A DNA stretch of 64,000 nucleotides, taken from assembly GCF_021991835.1 (NCBI RefSeq), contig NZ_JAHDAU010000004.1, positions 248,001-312,000 on the forward strand. Reading direction: 5' to 3'. Both the position numbers and the translations under genes were made by a program. Source of the DNA: Polaribacter sargassicola (GTDB taxonomy: Bacteria > Bacteroidota > Bacteroidia > Flavobacteriales > Flavobacteriaceae). The notes beneath the pieces are model-generated. The model made no database searches. It saw only the letters and a list, made by a program, of their open reading frames with translations, and was not told the DNA's origin. Below, one piece after another: positions 36,591 through 45,784 of the stretch; position 1 is the stretch's first letter, and each line of letters starts with the position of its first letter.

Positions 36591-37388
36591 ATGAAAAAAA
36601 CACTTATTACCGTAATCTCAGCATTTTCGTTATTTATAAGTTGCCAAAAACAAGCTAAAAAAGAAGTAACTGTAACAGAAAACAAAACAGAAGAAATAGT
36701 TGCTCCTACTTTTGCTGAAAACATAGAAAAAGCACATAAAAAAGCAGATTTTTTAAAGCATGAAGCAATACAGTATAATACTGTTATAGAGTTTGGTGGA
36801 AACGAAATTTTTAATGCAACTATTACAGTTTCTACAACTTCTGATATTGCAAAAATTGTATATAAAAATGGAGATGAAATTTATGTTAACAAAGAAAAAA
36901 CATTTGTTTCTCCTAGCTTAAAAGAAAATCCGCAAGTTCGTTTTCATGCATATACTTGGAATTATTTTTTCCTTTTTCCTTATAAATTAAATGATAATGG
37001 AACAATTTGGGATGATAATTTTAAAACTAATGAAACTGAAAATCCTTATAACACTGCCAAATTAACTTTTGAAGCAAACACAGGTGATGCACCAGACGAT
37101 TGGTATGTTGTTTATGAAAACAAAGAAACAAACCTTTTAAACCACGCTGCTTACATTGTTTCTTTAGGAAAAACAGTAGAAGCTGCAGAAGCAGACCCAC
37201 ATGCTATAAAATATATAGATTATAGTACTATTGATGGAATTCCTTTTGCAACAAACTGGGAATTTTATGGATGGAATCTTAATGAAGGTTTAACTACTAA
37301 AATTGGTAGCGCAGTACTAACAGATATAAAATTTGTTGAAGGTTTTAGAGAAAACTTTAAAGTACCAGAAAATTATATTGCTAAATAA
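36591..37388 (+). CDS. Predicted lipoprotein (DUF6503-like)
   Basis: 265 aa with a lipobox SLFISCQ (Cys at residue 19), so probably a periplasm-facing lipoprotein. The rest is beta-rich and resembles a family of uncharacterised flavobacterial proteins (VIEFGGNEIFNATITVSTTSDIAKI, then YFFLFPYKLNDNGT, then DWYVVYENKETNLLNHAAYIVSLGK and PFATNWEFYGWNLNEGLT). From memory this matches DUF6503, unverified. The N-terminal linker is Lys/Glu/Thr-rich. Function unknown. A terminator follows. Confidence 0.6.
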   Translation: MKKTLITVISAFSLFISCQKQAKKEVTVTENKTEEIVAPTFAENIEKAHKKADFLKHEAIQYNTVIEFGGNEIFNATITVSTTSDIAKIVYKNGDEIYVNKEKTFVSPSLKENPQVRFHAYTWNYFFLFPYKLNDNGTIWDDNFKTNETENPYNTAKLTFEANTGDAPDDWYVVYENKETNLLNHAAYIVSLGKTVEAAEADPHAIKYIDYSTIDGIPFATNWEFYGWNLNEGLTTKIGSAVLTDIKFVEGFRENFKVPENYIAK

Positions 37389-37410
37389 TTTTTAGTAATT
37401 TTTTTAATAG

Positions 37411-37455
37411 AAAAATCCTCAGAATTGTTATGTACAGTTCTGAGGATTTTTATTT
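37411..37455 (+). terminator. Intrinsic terminator after the DUF6503-like gene
   Basis: Perfect 14-bp arms aaaaatcctcagaa (37411-37424) and ttctgaggattttt (37438-37451) with a T-run after them. Confidence 0.8.
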
Positions 37456-37595
37456 ACTATCTAAATAAGAACAAACCTTTTAAGTCTATTATTTTTATTT
37501 AAATATTATTTTTTGTTTTAAATTTATGCTCTAAAAAATGATAAATAAAAGCGATAAATAAATTATATTGCATATTATTTTACAAATTAAGAATA

Positions 37596-37680
37596 ATAAT
37601 TATGGTGGAGTTCAGAATCCACTTAAAAAAACGAGGCGTATCCGAAAAGCCACATGAGTAGGTAAATTATAAATAATTAT
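37596..37680 (+). promoter_or_regulatory. Structured leader that could hide the start codon of the 37679 gene
   Basis: Arms ataattat (37596-37603) and ataattat (37673-37680) can pair, and the second includes the first two bases of the ATG. Inside are hairpins gtgga/tccac (37605-37622) and ggc/gcc (37635-37651, loop with ccgaaaa). The GC-rich insertion is unlike the surrounding AT-rich DNA. No known riboswitch is recognised. Confidence 0.35.
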
Positions 37681-38035
37681 GAAAAAGTTAATTTTTAAAT
37701 CTCTTTTTATTCTTTTAGCAACTCTTTTGTTAACAAGTTGTAATGCTAAATTATATGGAGGAATGTCTAACTCTGCTTCATTAAGTAGTAACAATTTTCG
37801 TTATATACACAAAAACTTACAAGGTAAATCTCAAGCGGTTTATATTTTAGGTGTAGGTGGTTTTAACAGACAAAGTATTGTTAATGAAGCCAAAGAAAAC
37901 CTGTTAGCTTATGCTCCGTTAGAACCTAACCAAGCATTAGTTAATGTAGTAGTAGACTTTAAGAAAACTAGATATTTAATTTTCTTTAAAAAATTAAAAT
38001 GTTACGTATCTGCAGACATTGTAGAATTTCAATAA
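37679..38035 (+). CDS. Small lipoprotein (DUF6567-like)
   Basis: 118 aa. Lipobox LLTSC (Cys21) after a hydrophobic start KSLFILLATLLL. The mature part has YGGMSNSASLSSNNFRYIHKNLQGKSQAVYILGVGG and VNVVVDFKKTRYLIFFKKLKCYVSADIVEFQ. This pattern, with a conserved NSASLSxxNF and ILGVGG, resembles a flavobacterial uncharacterised family I recall as DUF6567. Function unknown. The possible structured leader precedes it and a bidirectional terminator follows. Confidence 0.6.
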   Translation: MKKLIFKSLFILLATLLLTSCNAKLYGGMSNSASLSSNNFRYIHKNLQGKSQAVYILGVGGFNRQSIVNEAKENLLAYAPLEPNQALVNVVVDFKKTRYLIFFKKLKCYVSADIVEFQ

Positions 38036-38042
38036 ATTATAT

Positions 38043-38079
38043 AAAACGCATTAAATAAATTATTTAATGCGTTTTTTTT
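38043..38079. terminator. Bidirectional terminator between the lipoprotein and helicase genes
   Basis: Perfect palindrome aaaacgcattaaata (38043-38057) / tatttaatgcgtttt (38061-38075) with a T-run on the plus strand and A-run on the other side. It touches the helicase stop codon (38078-38080). Confidence 0.8.
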
Positions 38080-41053
38080 AAGTAGTCATTTCAAAAACAT
38101 TTAAGTGCTTCTTTAATACTCCAGAAGGTGTGTTTTTTGTTTCATCAAAAACATTGGTATCCCCAAATAAAATAAAACTATCTCTAGCTCTAGAAACTGC
38201 TACATTTAACATATTTGGTTTATTATCTCTATCAAAAAATAAAGTTCCTTCATCTTTTACTGTATATACAGAACTAAACAACACAATATTACGTTCTGCT
38301 CCCTGCAATGCATGTACAGTACCTAACTTTATATCATTTACTTTAAAACCAGAAGCGATTAAAGCTTTAGATAATTCATTTTTCTGACTAGCAAATGGTG
38401 TAATTATACCCAGAACGCTTTCTATAGCGCTAACATTATACGCTTTTTCTATAGCCTCTTTATGTCTATTTAACCATAAAATAATAGCCTTAACTTCATT
38501 TATATTATGTCTACTGTTAAATTTGCGTTCGCTAAAACCATCTATATGATACGCCATCATAGAAGGGAATATTTGATCTCTATCTGCCTTACCTTTCATT
38601 GGTTTTAAAATACCATCATAAGCCAATTCATTACAGAAAGTAATAATTTCATCATTACATCTTCTATGTTCTAACAAGAGCAAACCATTTTCTTTTTTGG
38701 TAACTAAAGAGGTTTCATATTCGCAAGCATTTTGCGCCATTTTCATGATACTTCCACTAGAGGCTAAAAAACCTACTTCTTTTAAATAGGTGTTTTGATG
38801 AGGATCTACAATAATATTTTGATCTATTAAATTACCTAAATCTATTTTTGGTGGAATAGACCAAATAGGTTCTATTTGTTTTAAATCTCCTACAACAATG
38901 GCTTTTTTGGCTATCGAAAAAATAGGAATACTAACTTCTGGTGTTACTTGCCCTGCTTCATCTATAATTAATAAATCTAAAAAATTAAATAAAGGTAAAT
39001 AATCAAAAATTGGTTTTCCTTCTTCATTTTCTCCTTTAAATTGACTGTATAAAAAATGTGTAGGTGCTGTATATAATGTAGCTACAAAACAAGGCGTAAG
39101 CATTGCTCTTCTTTTCCATTTTGCAATTACTGTTTTTTCTCCGGTTCCTTTTTCTGTATCATTTTCTAATACATCTTCTGTTTCTAAAATCCATCTTGCT
39201 TCCCAATAATGGGTTGCTAATAAAAATGCTTTGTGGCGCAAACTTAAATCTATTTCATCATAAAAAAAACGATGAGTGGTATCATTAGATTGCATTTTTT
39301 CGTATTCAAACTTCCACATTTGTTCTTCTGAAACAAAAGGATATCCTGTAATATTATTTTTCTGTTTCCAATTATTCAATTCTAGGTTAGAAGATAAGGC
39401 CAAATTAAAATTAGCAATACATTTTTTTATAAATACCAGTGCCGTATCATTATTAGTCAAGTCTTTTTCATCAACCAAAAAAATATGTGCAGGATTAGAG
39501 GAATTTTTGTCAGTAACTACTTTAAAGTATTCTTTTATTTTGCTAATAAAATTTACCTCTCTAGAAAACGACTTTATTTTGGTAATAATATTTCTCCATT
39601 CTTGTAGTTTTGTAATTTGAATGGCATTATTTTTAATATAATCTTCTTTATGTAAAAGTAATTTATTTACTTTTTCTATAGAACTTAAATAGTTTTGAGA
39701 AATACGTACCCCTACAATTAAATTGTCTTCTATGATAGCAATTTCTTCTTGTAAGTGATTACAAGCATCTTCTAAAGAACCCGCATCAAAACCAAAAAAT
39801 TCTAAATATTTATTGTAAAAAAAATGCTTTGCATCTAGCAAGTACTTTTCGTTTTCTAAATCGCATAAAGTACCTTCGTTACCAAACATATTTCCTTTTA
39901 AATAATTGATATTTTTTAAGGATTTTTCGCTTTTAGAACTAGAAGGTAAAAAAGTAGCGTAACCATTAAATCCTGGTATCCATCTTTCTGCTAAAATGCC
40001 AAAAGTACTCTTAGAGTTTACAAAACTATCTATAATATTAGTTACCGCTTGGTTGTTTGTAGAGCAAGCTAAAATAACAGGTGCTTCGTCTCCGTTTATG
40101 GCAGATTTTACCACTTCTGTAGCAACCAAACTTTGTAATAAAGTAGTTTTACCAGTACCAGGAGGTCCGTTTACTGCTGTAACAGCATTTTCTTCTGCTG
40201 TAAAATAAGATAGTAAGGTTTTTCGCTGACTGATAGAAAGCGGGAATTCGTTAGACATTTGACCTAAATGTAAATGATTATAATCTAAAAAACCTTTATC
40301 TGTTATAGGAGTTCTTCTTTGCCTAACATTAGGATTAATAATTTTAGAAATTAAGGGTAGTTCTTCGGTTTCATTAATTAAATTTTCATACAAGAAAAGG
40401 ATACTTTTTGCCGCAGATATCTTAGAACTTCTAGCAAAATAAGTAACTTTATGGTTGGTTGTGTAACTTTCTGTTTTATAATTACCTATATTTTGATAAG
40501 TAATTTCAGAAAAAATCATGTTTACATATTCCCAATAAGTATTCCATGCAATGCCTTCTTCATCTTCTGGTTCGGGTTTTTCTAAATCTCTGGCTTCTGA
40601 AATAGTTTCTATGGATGAAAAAATAAAACCATTTCCCACCTCTGCAATTGGATCTAAATAATTACGTACAATTAATGGAAATAATTCTCTAGGAGCAGAT
40701 AATTGCCCAGAACGATTTACCCTTGCTGTTATCCAAAAGGGATAAATTATCTTTTCTTTAAAATTAAGATCATTGGTTTGATACTCTAACTGAAAAGGTG
40801 CAATTATAATTTCTGCATCAAACACTTTATGCCAATTAGGACTCTCTTTTTTACTAATCCCTTTTAATCTATTAATTCTTTTCTCTTCAACATCTAACAT
40901 TTCTGTAGCATTTTTAGAGCTAATAGTTCCGGCACTTAAATCTGAATAATTTTGATGAAATAAGTTTTTAATTCTAGAAATGTCAACAGCCAAGTTTTCA
41001 CTATCTGTTAAACTGTTTTTATAATAATTTAACCAGTTTTTTACGTTACTCAT
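38078..41053 (-). CDS. Superfamily 1 helicase, UPF1/DNA2-like (AAA_11/AAA_12)
   Basis: 991 aa. Motif I GPPGTGKTTLLQSL lies near residue 295. Motif II LLIIDEAGQVTPE is near 697, in UPF1-like DEA(G) form. Then VVGDLKQIEPIW, LLLEHRRCNDEI, the motif V-like LGTVHALQGAERNIVLFSSVY and motif VI NVAVSRARDSFILFGD. A roughly 290-residue N-terminal part and a long coiled, Asn/Lys-rich insertion of about 300 residues between motifs I and II are less conserved. Such helicases unwind or remodel RNA or DNA using ATP. The role here is unknown. It is alone: no nuclease or Cas-like partner is next to it. Confidence 0.85.
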   Translation of the reverse strand: MSNVKNWLNYYKNSLTDSENLAVDISRIKNLFHQNYSDLSAGTISSKNATEMLDVEEKRINRLKGISKKESPNWHKVFDAEIIIAPFQLEYQTNDLNFKEKIIYPFWITARVNRSGQLSAPRELFPLIVRNYLDPIAEVGNGFIFSSIETISEARDLEKPEPEDEEGIAWNTYWEYVNMIFSEITYQNIGNYKTESYTTNHKVTYFARSSKISAAKSILFLYENLINETEELPLISKIINPNVRQRRTPITDKGFLDYNHLHLGQMSNEFPLSISQRKTLLSYFTAEENAVTAVNGPPGTGKTTLLQSLVATEVVKSAINGDEAPVILACSTNNQAVTNIIDSFVNSKSTFGILAERWIPGFNGYATFLPSSSKSEKSLKNINYLKGNMFGNEGTLCDLENEKYLLDAKHFFYNKYLEFFGFDAGSLEDACNHLQEEIAIIEDNLIVGVRISQNYLSSIEKVNKLLLHKEDYIKNNAIQITKLQEWRNIITKIKSFSREVNFISKIKEYFKVVTDKNSSNPAHIFLVDEKDLTNNDTALVFIKKCIANFNLALSSNLELNNWKQKNNITGYPFVSEEQMWKFEYEKMQSNDTTHRFFYDEIDLSLRHKAFLLATHYWEARWILETEDVLENDTEKGTGEKTVIAKWKRRAMLTPCFVATLYTAPTHFLYSQFKGENEEGKPIFDYLPLFNFLDLLIIDEAGQVTPEVSIPIFSIAKKAIVVGDLKQIEPIWSIPPKIDLGNLIDQNIIVDPHQNTYLKEVGFLASSGSIMKMAQNACEYETSLVTKKENGLLLLEHRRCNDEIITFCNELAYDGILKPMKGKADRDQIFPSMMAYHIDGFSERKFNSRHNINEVKAIILWLNRHKEAIEKAYNVSAIESVLGIITPFASQKNELSKALIASGFKVNDIKLGTVHALQGAERNIVLFSSVYTVKDEGTLFFDRDNKPNMLNVAVSRARDSFILFGDTNVFDETKNTPSGVLKKHLNVFEMTT

Positions 41054-41461
41054 GTATTTTTAGAATTCTTTTCTTAGTAGTTTTTCAAAAAAAAATGAGT
41101 GCGAATATAGACTTTTAGATGTGCATTTATACGAATTTTAGTGGCTATCTTTTCTCTAAAATTAAGATTAAAATATTAGTTACTGAGAGTTAAGTTTTTA
41201 ATCTTTAAAAAAAAAATCAGACTCTTAAAAAAAGTAATTTTAAACACCAATAACTAATAAAAAGTTTTAAAAATTAAAAAGCAAACATCAAAAGAAGGCT
41301 TGCACATTACTTTACTTATTTAAAGAAATAATAACGGACACAATAATACAAAGTAATAATCTTCTGAAAAATTATTGATTTTAGAAAAACTTCAAGGACT
41401 ATTTCCCTACTAAAATTAAACCATTTAGAAAAAAAAATGTCAAACAAACAAAATATTTAAA
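41054..41461. other. 408-nt spacer between the helicase and MBL-fusion genes
   Basis: No gene, tRNA or repeat seen. Very AT-rich; divergent promoters must lie here but no convincing -33/-7 pair was found. Confidence 0.5.
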
Positions 41462-43765
41462 ATGAAAAAATCCTTTTTTTTAATAATAATTTGTTTTTGT
41501 TCACAACTTTTTTCTCAAAAAAATAACAATAATTTATCTGCTACAATAATTGGTTCGGGCTCACCTAAATTTAACATAGAACGTTCTGGTCCTTCTGTAC
41601 TAATATCTTACAAGAACACTAAAATTTTGGTAGATATGGGTAATGGCACTCAAGCCAACTTAAACAAATTGAACCTAAGAATTAAAGACCTAGATGGATT
41701 ACTTTTTACGCATCATCATTTAGATCATAACGAAGAGTTTGCCCCAATTTTTATTCAATCGCTACTTGGCGGTAACAAAACAACTATTGCTGGCCCAAAA
41801 CAAACTACTTCAATTATTAACAACATCTTAGACATTTACAAAGAAGACATTAATTATAGACTATCAAAATCAGAAAGAACTTTAACGGATGTTAAATCTA
41901 ATTTTACTGCTAAAAACCTAACAGAAAATACTTCTTTTTACATTGGAGATGTTAAAATTACTTGCACGCCAGTTAACCATACTATTGCTACACTTGCTTA
42001 TCGTTTTGATGTAGGAAATGAATCTATAGTGATTTCAGGAGATTTAACTTATTCTAAATCTTTACCTACTTTGGCAAAAAATGCCGATTATTTAATTATA
42101 GATTCTGGTGGTGCTATAGAATTAGGTAAGAAAAGAAATACCAAAAGGAACAACACTAAAAACAGCCATAAAACAACCCAAAAAGCACATGTTAATTTAG
42201 CTGAAAGCTCTAAAATGGCTAAAGACGCAAATGTTAAAAATTTAGTTTTAACTCATTTCAATTTTACTAATGTTGATGAAAAAGCGACAACAACTGAAAT
42301 CAATAAAAATTATTCTGGCACGATTATATATGGAGAAGATTTAATGGTTTTACCTCTTAAAGAAAATTACAAAACAAATAGTAATTCAGCTTTAAAATAT
42401 AACTATCCAGTTGTAGATACTGGCGTAAAAGATTATTATTCTAACACCGAAAAAATAGAGAAGCCATCAGTTGGAGATTCTTTTTACGGACAAGACGCTA
42501 ATTATAATGGTAATCAGCCTTCATACACCAACAATGGAGACGGTACAGTAACAGACAATGTTACAGGTTTGATGTGGGAACAAGATATGGGAACAAAAAT
42601 GACACTTGAAGAAGCCATTCTAAAAGCAAAAAAATCTGAATTAGGAGGTTATAATGACTGGAGGGTCCCTACCATTAAAGAGCTTTATTCTCTTATACAA
42701 TTCACAGGAAAAGTAAAAGGACCAAATGCCATAGAGATGTTTATTGATACAAATTATTTTAATCAACCGTTAGGGAATAGTAAAAAAGGGGAACGAGAAA
42801 TTGATGCGCAAACATGGTCTTTAACAAAATATGTTGGCAAAACAATGAGAAATGATGAAACTATTTTTGGTGTAAATTTTGTTGATGGTAGAATAAAGGG
42901 TTACCCAAAATACAATCCAAAAACAGGCGTGAGTAATAAAATGTATTTCCGTTTAGTACGTGGAAATACCAATTATGGAAAAAATAATTTTATTGATAAT
43001 AAAGATGGTACTATAACTGATTATGCTACAGGTTTAATGTGGCAAAAAACTGATGATGGTATTGGTAAAAATTGGGAAGAAGCTCTATCTTACTCCGAAA
43101 ATCTAAAATTATCAGCCTATTCAGATTGGCGTTTGCCCAACGCAAAAGAACTTCAAAGTATTGTAGATTACACACGTTCCCCGCAAACAACCAATTCACC
43201 GGCAATAAATTCTATTTTTGAATCTACTCAAATCAAAGACCCCAAAGGAAATCTTGAACAAGATCCATTTTATTGGACCAGCACAACACATTTAGATGGA
43301 AAAAACCCTTATGCAAGTGCTGTTTATATTGCTTTTGGGGAAGCACAAGGACAAATGAATGGTAGATTAATGGATGTTCATGGTGCTGGCGCTCAAAGAA
43401 GCGATCCAAAAAGTGGAAATAAAATGGATTACCCTGAATATTTTGGTCCACAAGGCGATGTTAGATATGTTTATAACTATGTAAGATCTGTCAGAAATAT
43501 TGATATCACTAAAAATATGGAGACTACACAACAATCAGTAAAAAAGACCAAACAAACACAGAAAAATCGACAAAAAAATAATAGTCAGCGTTCACAAAAT
43601 ACAGCTCCTTCTTTTGAAAAAATGCTAAAAAACATGGATGCAAATAACGATGGTAAAATCTCTAAAGCTGAAGTAAGAGGTAAATTAAAGGAAAACTTTG
43701 ATAAACGAGATAAAAACAAAGATGGATATATTACAGAAGAAGAATTAACAAGAACTAATAAATAA
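41462..43765 (+). CDS. Secreted MBL-fold / two DUF1566 (Lcl) / EF-hand fusion protein
   Basis: 767 aa with a signal peptide (1-19, ending FSQ). Residues about 25-300 form a metallo-beta-lactamase fold: THHHLDH (HHHLDH, residues 84-89), VNHT, VISGDLTYS, LVLTHFN, with a Lys/Thr/Asn-rich spacer around 225-240. Residues about 345-500 and 505-670 are two Lcl/DUF1566 repeats, each starting with a DNGDGTVTDNVTGLMWEQ or DNKDGTITDYATGLMWQK motif and containing DWRVPTIKEL / DWRLPNAKEL. Then a Gln/Lys-rich linker and two EF-hands (from Asp726 and about 749: DANNDGKISKAE and DKNKDGYITEEE). A calcium-responsive surface hydrolase is inferred; the substrate is unknown. Confidence 0.82.
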   Translation: MKKSFFLIIICFCSQLFSQKNNNNLSATIIGSGSPKFNIERSGPSVLISYKNTKILVDMGNGTQANLNKLNLRIKDLDGLLFTHHHLDHNEEFAPIFIQSLLGGNKTTIAGPKQTTSIINNILDIYKEDINYRLSKSERTLTDVKSNFTAKNLTENTSFYIGDVKITCTPVNHTIATLAYRFDVGNESIVISGDLTYSKSLPTLAKNADYLIIDSGGAIELGKKRNTKRNNTKNSHKTTQKAHVNLAESSKMAKDANVKNLVLTHFNFTNVDEKATTTEINKNYSGTIIYGEDLMVLPLKENYKTNSNSALKYNYPVVDTGVKDYYSNTEKIEKPSVGDSFYGQDANYNGNQPSYTNNGDGTVTDNVTGLMWEQDMGTKMTLEEAILKAKKSELGGYNDWRVPTIKELYSLIQFTGKVKGPNAIEMFIDTNYFNQPLGNSKKGEREIDAQTWSLTKYVGKTMRNDETIFGVNFVDGRIKGYPKYNPKTGVSNKMYFRLVRGNTNYGKNNFIDNKDGTITDYATGLMWQKTDDGIGKNWEEALSYSENLKLSAYSDWRLPNAKELQSIVDYTRSPQTTNSPAINSIFESTQIKDPKGNLEQDPFYWTSTTHLDGKNPYASAVYIAFGEAQGQMNGRLMDVHGAGAQRSDPKSGNKMDYPEYFGPQGDVRYVYNYVRSVRNIDITKNMETTQQSVKKTKQTQKNRQKNNSQRSQNTAPSFEKMLKNMDANNDGKISKAEVRGKLKENFDKRDKNKDGYITEEELTRTNK

Positions 43766-43826
43766 AACTGTTTTATCTATTACTAATTCTCATTTACTTT
43801 CTAAAATCCTTGTGTATTTTTTATCT

Positions 43827-43844
43827 GTTTTTATTTACTAAATT
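43827..43844 (+). promoter_or_regulatory. 18-nt promoter-like motif of the second thioredoxin gene
   Basis: Identical to 32975-32992 (gtttttatttactaaatt). A related stretch (ttatttgctaaatta) occurs at 44401-44415 before the 44479 gene. Together they suggest one promoter core used by three genes. Confidence 0.4.
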
Positions 43845-43885
43845 AGTAGATCAAACATAACAACTAACCTATTACAAGTATAAAA

Positions 43886-44317
43886 ATGAAAATACTAATA
43901 AATATAACATTATTACTATTTTTTATTCAAGTTGTAAATACTCAAGAAGTTCTAGTAACTAAAGAATGGAAGGAAGCAAAAGAATTGGCTAAAAAAGAAA
44001 ATAAACAAATTTTAATAATTCTGACCGGAAGTGAATGGTGTATACCATGTAAAAAAATGGACAAAAAGGTAATTAAAAATCCTGAATTTGAAAACTATGC
44101 TGAACAAAACCTAGTTATATTTCTGATTGACCTTCCTGGTGGCGGACTTGTAATAAACAGTAAAGTTTATCAAGATTATGAAAAATTTAAAAACAAATAC
44201 CAATCTAACACATTACCTTCTCTAATACTAACGAAAAGTGATGGAACAAAAATTAAAACCTTAAAAGGGAAAATGTATAGAATAGAAAATGTAATGAAAC
44301 AATTAAAGCAAAAGTAA
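43886..44317 (+). CDS. Secreted thioredoxin-like protein
   Basis: 143 aa with a signal peptide (1-20, ending VVNTQ). The thioredoxin-type active site is SEWCIPCKKMD with Cys52 and Cys55, the same positions as in the 33013 gene. C-terminal NTLPSLILTKSDGTKIKTLKGK includes the cis-proline (TLPS). It is a periplasmic thiol-disulfide oxidoreductase, shorter than most. It follows the MBL-fusion gene by 120 nt on the same strand but has its own promoter-like motif, so co-transcription is uncertain. Confidence 0.83.
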   Translation: MKILINITLLLFFIQVVNTQEVLVTKEWKEAKELAKKENKQILIILTGSEWCIPCKKMDKKVIKNPEFENYAEQNLVIFLIDLPGGGLVINSKVYQDYEKFKNKYQSNTLPSLILTKSDGTKIKTLKGKMYRIENVMKQLKQK

Positions 44318-44478
44318 GATACCTATACTAACATTACATATTAATAATTAGCTAATACGAGCTCAATTATAAAAAACTATACCTGTTTTATATTAATAAT
44401 TTATTTGCTAAATTATCTGCTCTAATACGCTATAAAACTTAAATAGAAAAACGTTTCAAACTCTAGCTAAACAAACTG

Positions 44479-45084
44479 ATGAACTTCATAAAAAACCTCT
44501 TTGCAAAACAGAAAAAAAATGATATTGAAAACTTTATTGTTGTTACTTTAAACGACAAAATTATGCCTCTAGACAGAGGTGAAATCTACGAAGACCCTTT
44601 AGATGAATTTCTTAAGGCAAATGAAATTGGAGAAGTAACCGGAGGTGGAACAATGCAATTAAAATCTGGAGAACTTGAATACTCTGACTTAGAAATTAAA
44701 CTAAATTCAATTGAGATTGATGAAAACAATATTCTGTTAATAATCAAAAAACTTGAGGAACTTGGAGCCCCTAAAGGGTCTAAGTTAGTAATAGAAAAAA
44801 CCGACAAAGAAATAACATTCGGAAAAAAAGAAGGGTTAGGTTTATACATTGATGGCCAGAATTTAGAACCTGAAGTTTACAAAAACTCAGATATTAACTT
44901 TGTTATTTCTGAAATAAAAAGATTGACTAACGACAGTTCTGAAATCACAAAATATTGGGAAGGAGAAAGCGAAACTGCTCTTTATTATTATGGAAACTCT
45001 TATACAGAAATGAAGCAGTCTATTATAGAATTTATAAACTCTTACCCGTTATGTAAAGGTGCAAAAATTAAACAAATTGCATAA
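44479..45084 (+). CDS. Conserved-looking cytoplasmic protein of unknown function
   Basis: 201 aa, no signal peptide or membrane segment. A basic N-terminus (MNFIKNLFAKQKK) is followed by VVTLNDKIMPLDRGEIYEDPLDEFLKANEIGEVTGGGTMQL, with the glycine-rich GEVTGGG, and KKLEELGAPKGSKLVIEK. A second half (about 105-201) is alpha/beta with NSYPLCKGAKIKQI at the end. The GxVxGGGT and LEELGAPKGS motifs recur in bacterial proteins that I recall as unassigned, sometimes immunity-like. I do not assign a function. A promoter-like motif lies at 44401-44415. Confidence 0.6.
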   Translation: MNFIKNLFAKQKKNDIENFIVVTLNDKIMPLDRGEIYEDPLDEFLKANEIGEVTGGGTMQLKSGELEYSDLEIKLNSIEIDENNILLIIKKLEELGAPKGSKLVIEKTDKEITFGKKEGLGLYIDGQNLEPEVYKNSDINFVISEIKRLTNDSSEITKYWEGESETALYYYGNSYTEMKQSIIEFINSYPLCKGAKIKQIA

Positions 45085-45153
45085 AGTCAATCTTCAAAAC
45101 AACATTTAATTAATAGCTAGTTAAAACCAATTTACTGAAATTCTCTAAAATTT

Positions 45154-45161
45154 TATATTTG
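45154..45161 (+). promoter_or_regulatory. Exact -7 consensus TATATTTG before the SRPBCC pseudogene
   Basis: TATATTTG matches TAnnTTTG perfectly, 77 nt before the ATG. No -33 TTG seen at the expected distance. Confidence 0.35.
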
Positions 45162-45237
45162 GAATTTTTTATTAAACTTCATAATTAAGCAGACAACAAT
45201 TAACTGTACATAAAATTGCTAATACTTGCACTAAAAA

Positions 45238-45711
45238 ATGCCGAGAATAGAAATTAAAACAGAAATAAAAGCTGACATAAATATAGTTTTCGACTTGTCT
45301 AGAAGTATTGATTTACATAAAATATCAACTAAGCATACAAATGAAAAAGCTATTGCAGGAAAAACAAATGGGTTAATAGAAATAGAGTAAAGTGTTACTT
45401 GGAAAGCAAAACATTTTGGTATTTATCAAAATCTGACTTCTAAAATTACAGAATATAAACGACCAAAATATTTTGTAGATGAAATGGTTAAAGGAGCCTT
45501 TTCTGAATTTAAACATGAACATTACTTTAATAAATCTAATAACGGAACTTTAACGACTGATTTTTTTGATTATAAATCTCCTTTAGGAATTTTAGGAAAA
45601 TTAGCAGACAAACTATTTCTAAAAAAATATATGATTGAATTACTGACAGAACGAAACCGAATTATAAAAGAGTTTGCAGAATCCGAAAAATGGAAAGAAG
45701 TTATAAAATAA
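45238..45711 (+). pseudogene. SRPBCC/START-like protein gene broken by one in-frame stop
   Basis: From the ATG at 45238 the frame reads MPRIEIKTEIKADINIVFDLSRSIDLHKIST and goes to a TAA at 45388-45390 (codon 51, after NGLIEIE). The same frame continues unbroken with SVTWKAKHFGIYQNLTSKITEYKRPKYFVDEMVKGAF, then FKHEHYF, FFDYKSPLGILGKLADKLFLKKYM to a TAA at 45709. Together the parts give a complete SRPBCC-type protein of about 157 residues (the flavobacterial cell-division-inhibitor-like ligand-binding family). One substitution of TAA for a sense codon would restore it, so it is a recent nonsense mutation or a base-call error. A downstream ATG at 45484 could still make a C-terminal piece. Confidence 0.75.
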
Positions 45712-45741
45712 AAAATTTAGCCCCTATTTCACCCCCTTAAA

Positions 45742-45781
45742 AACAAAAAAGTCTTCAAAACCAAATGGTTAAGAAGACTTT
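45742..45781 (-). terminator. Intrinsic terminator of the tRNA cluster
   Basis: Minus-strand hairpin with arms aaagtcttcttaacc (plus-strand 45767-45781) and ggttttgaagacttt (45748-45762), followed by a U-run, just downstream of tRNA-Arg. Confidence 0.7.
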
Positions 45782-45784
45782 AAG

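Noticed and set aside
37596-37680. Known riboswitch or hammerhead ribozyme
   Set aside because: Neither the hammerhead core nor any riboswitch core I can recall is present, so it is left as an unassigned structured leader.
45388-45390. Programmed readthrough or recoded stop in the SRPBCC gene
   Set aside because: No recoding signal is visible and TAA is the least likely stop for readthrough, so a simple mutation or base error is preferred.
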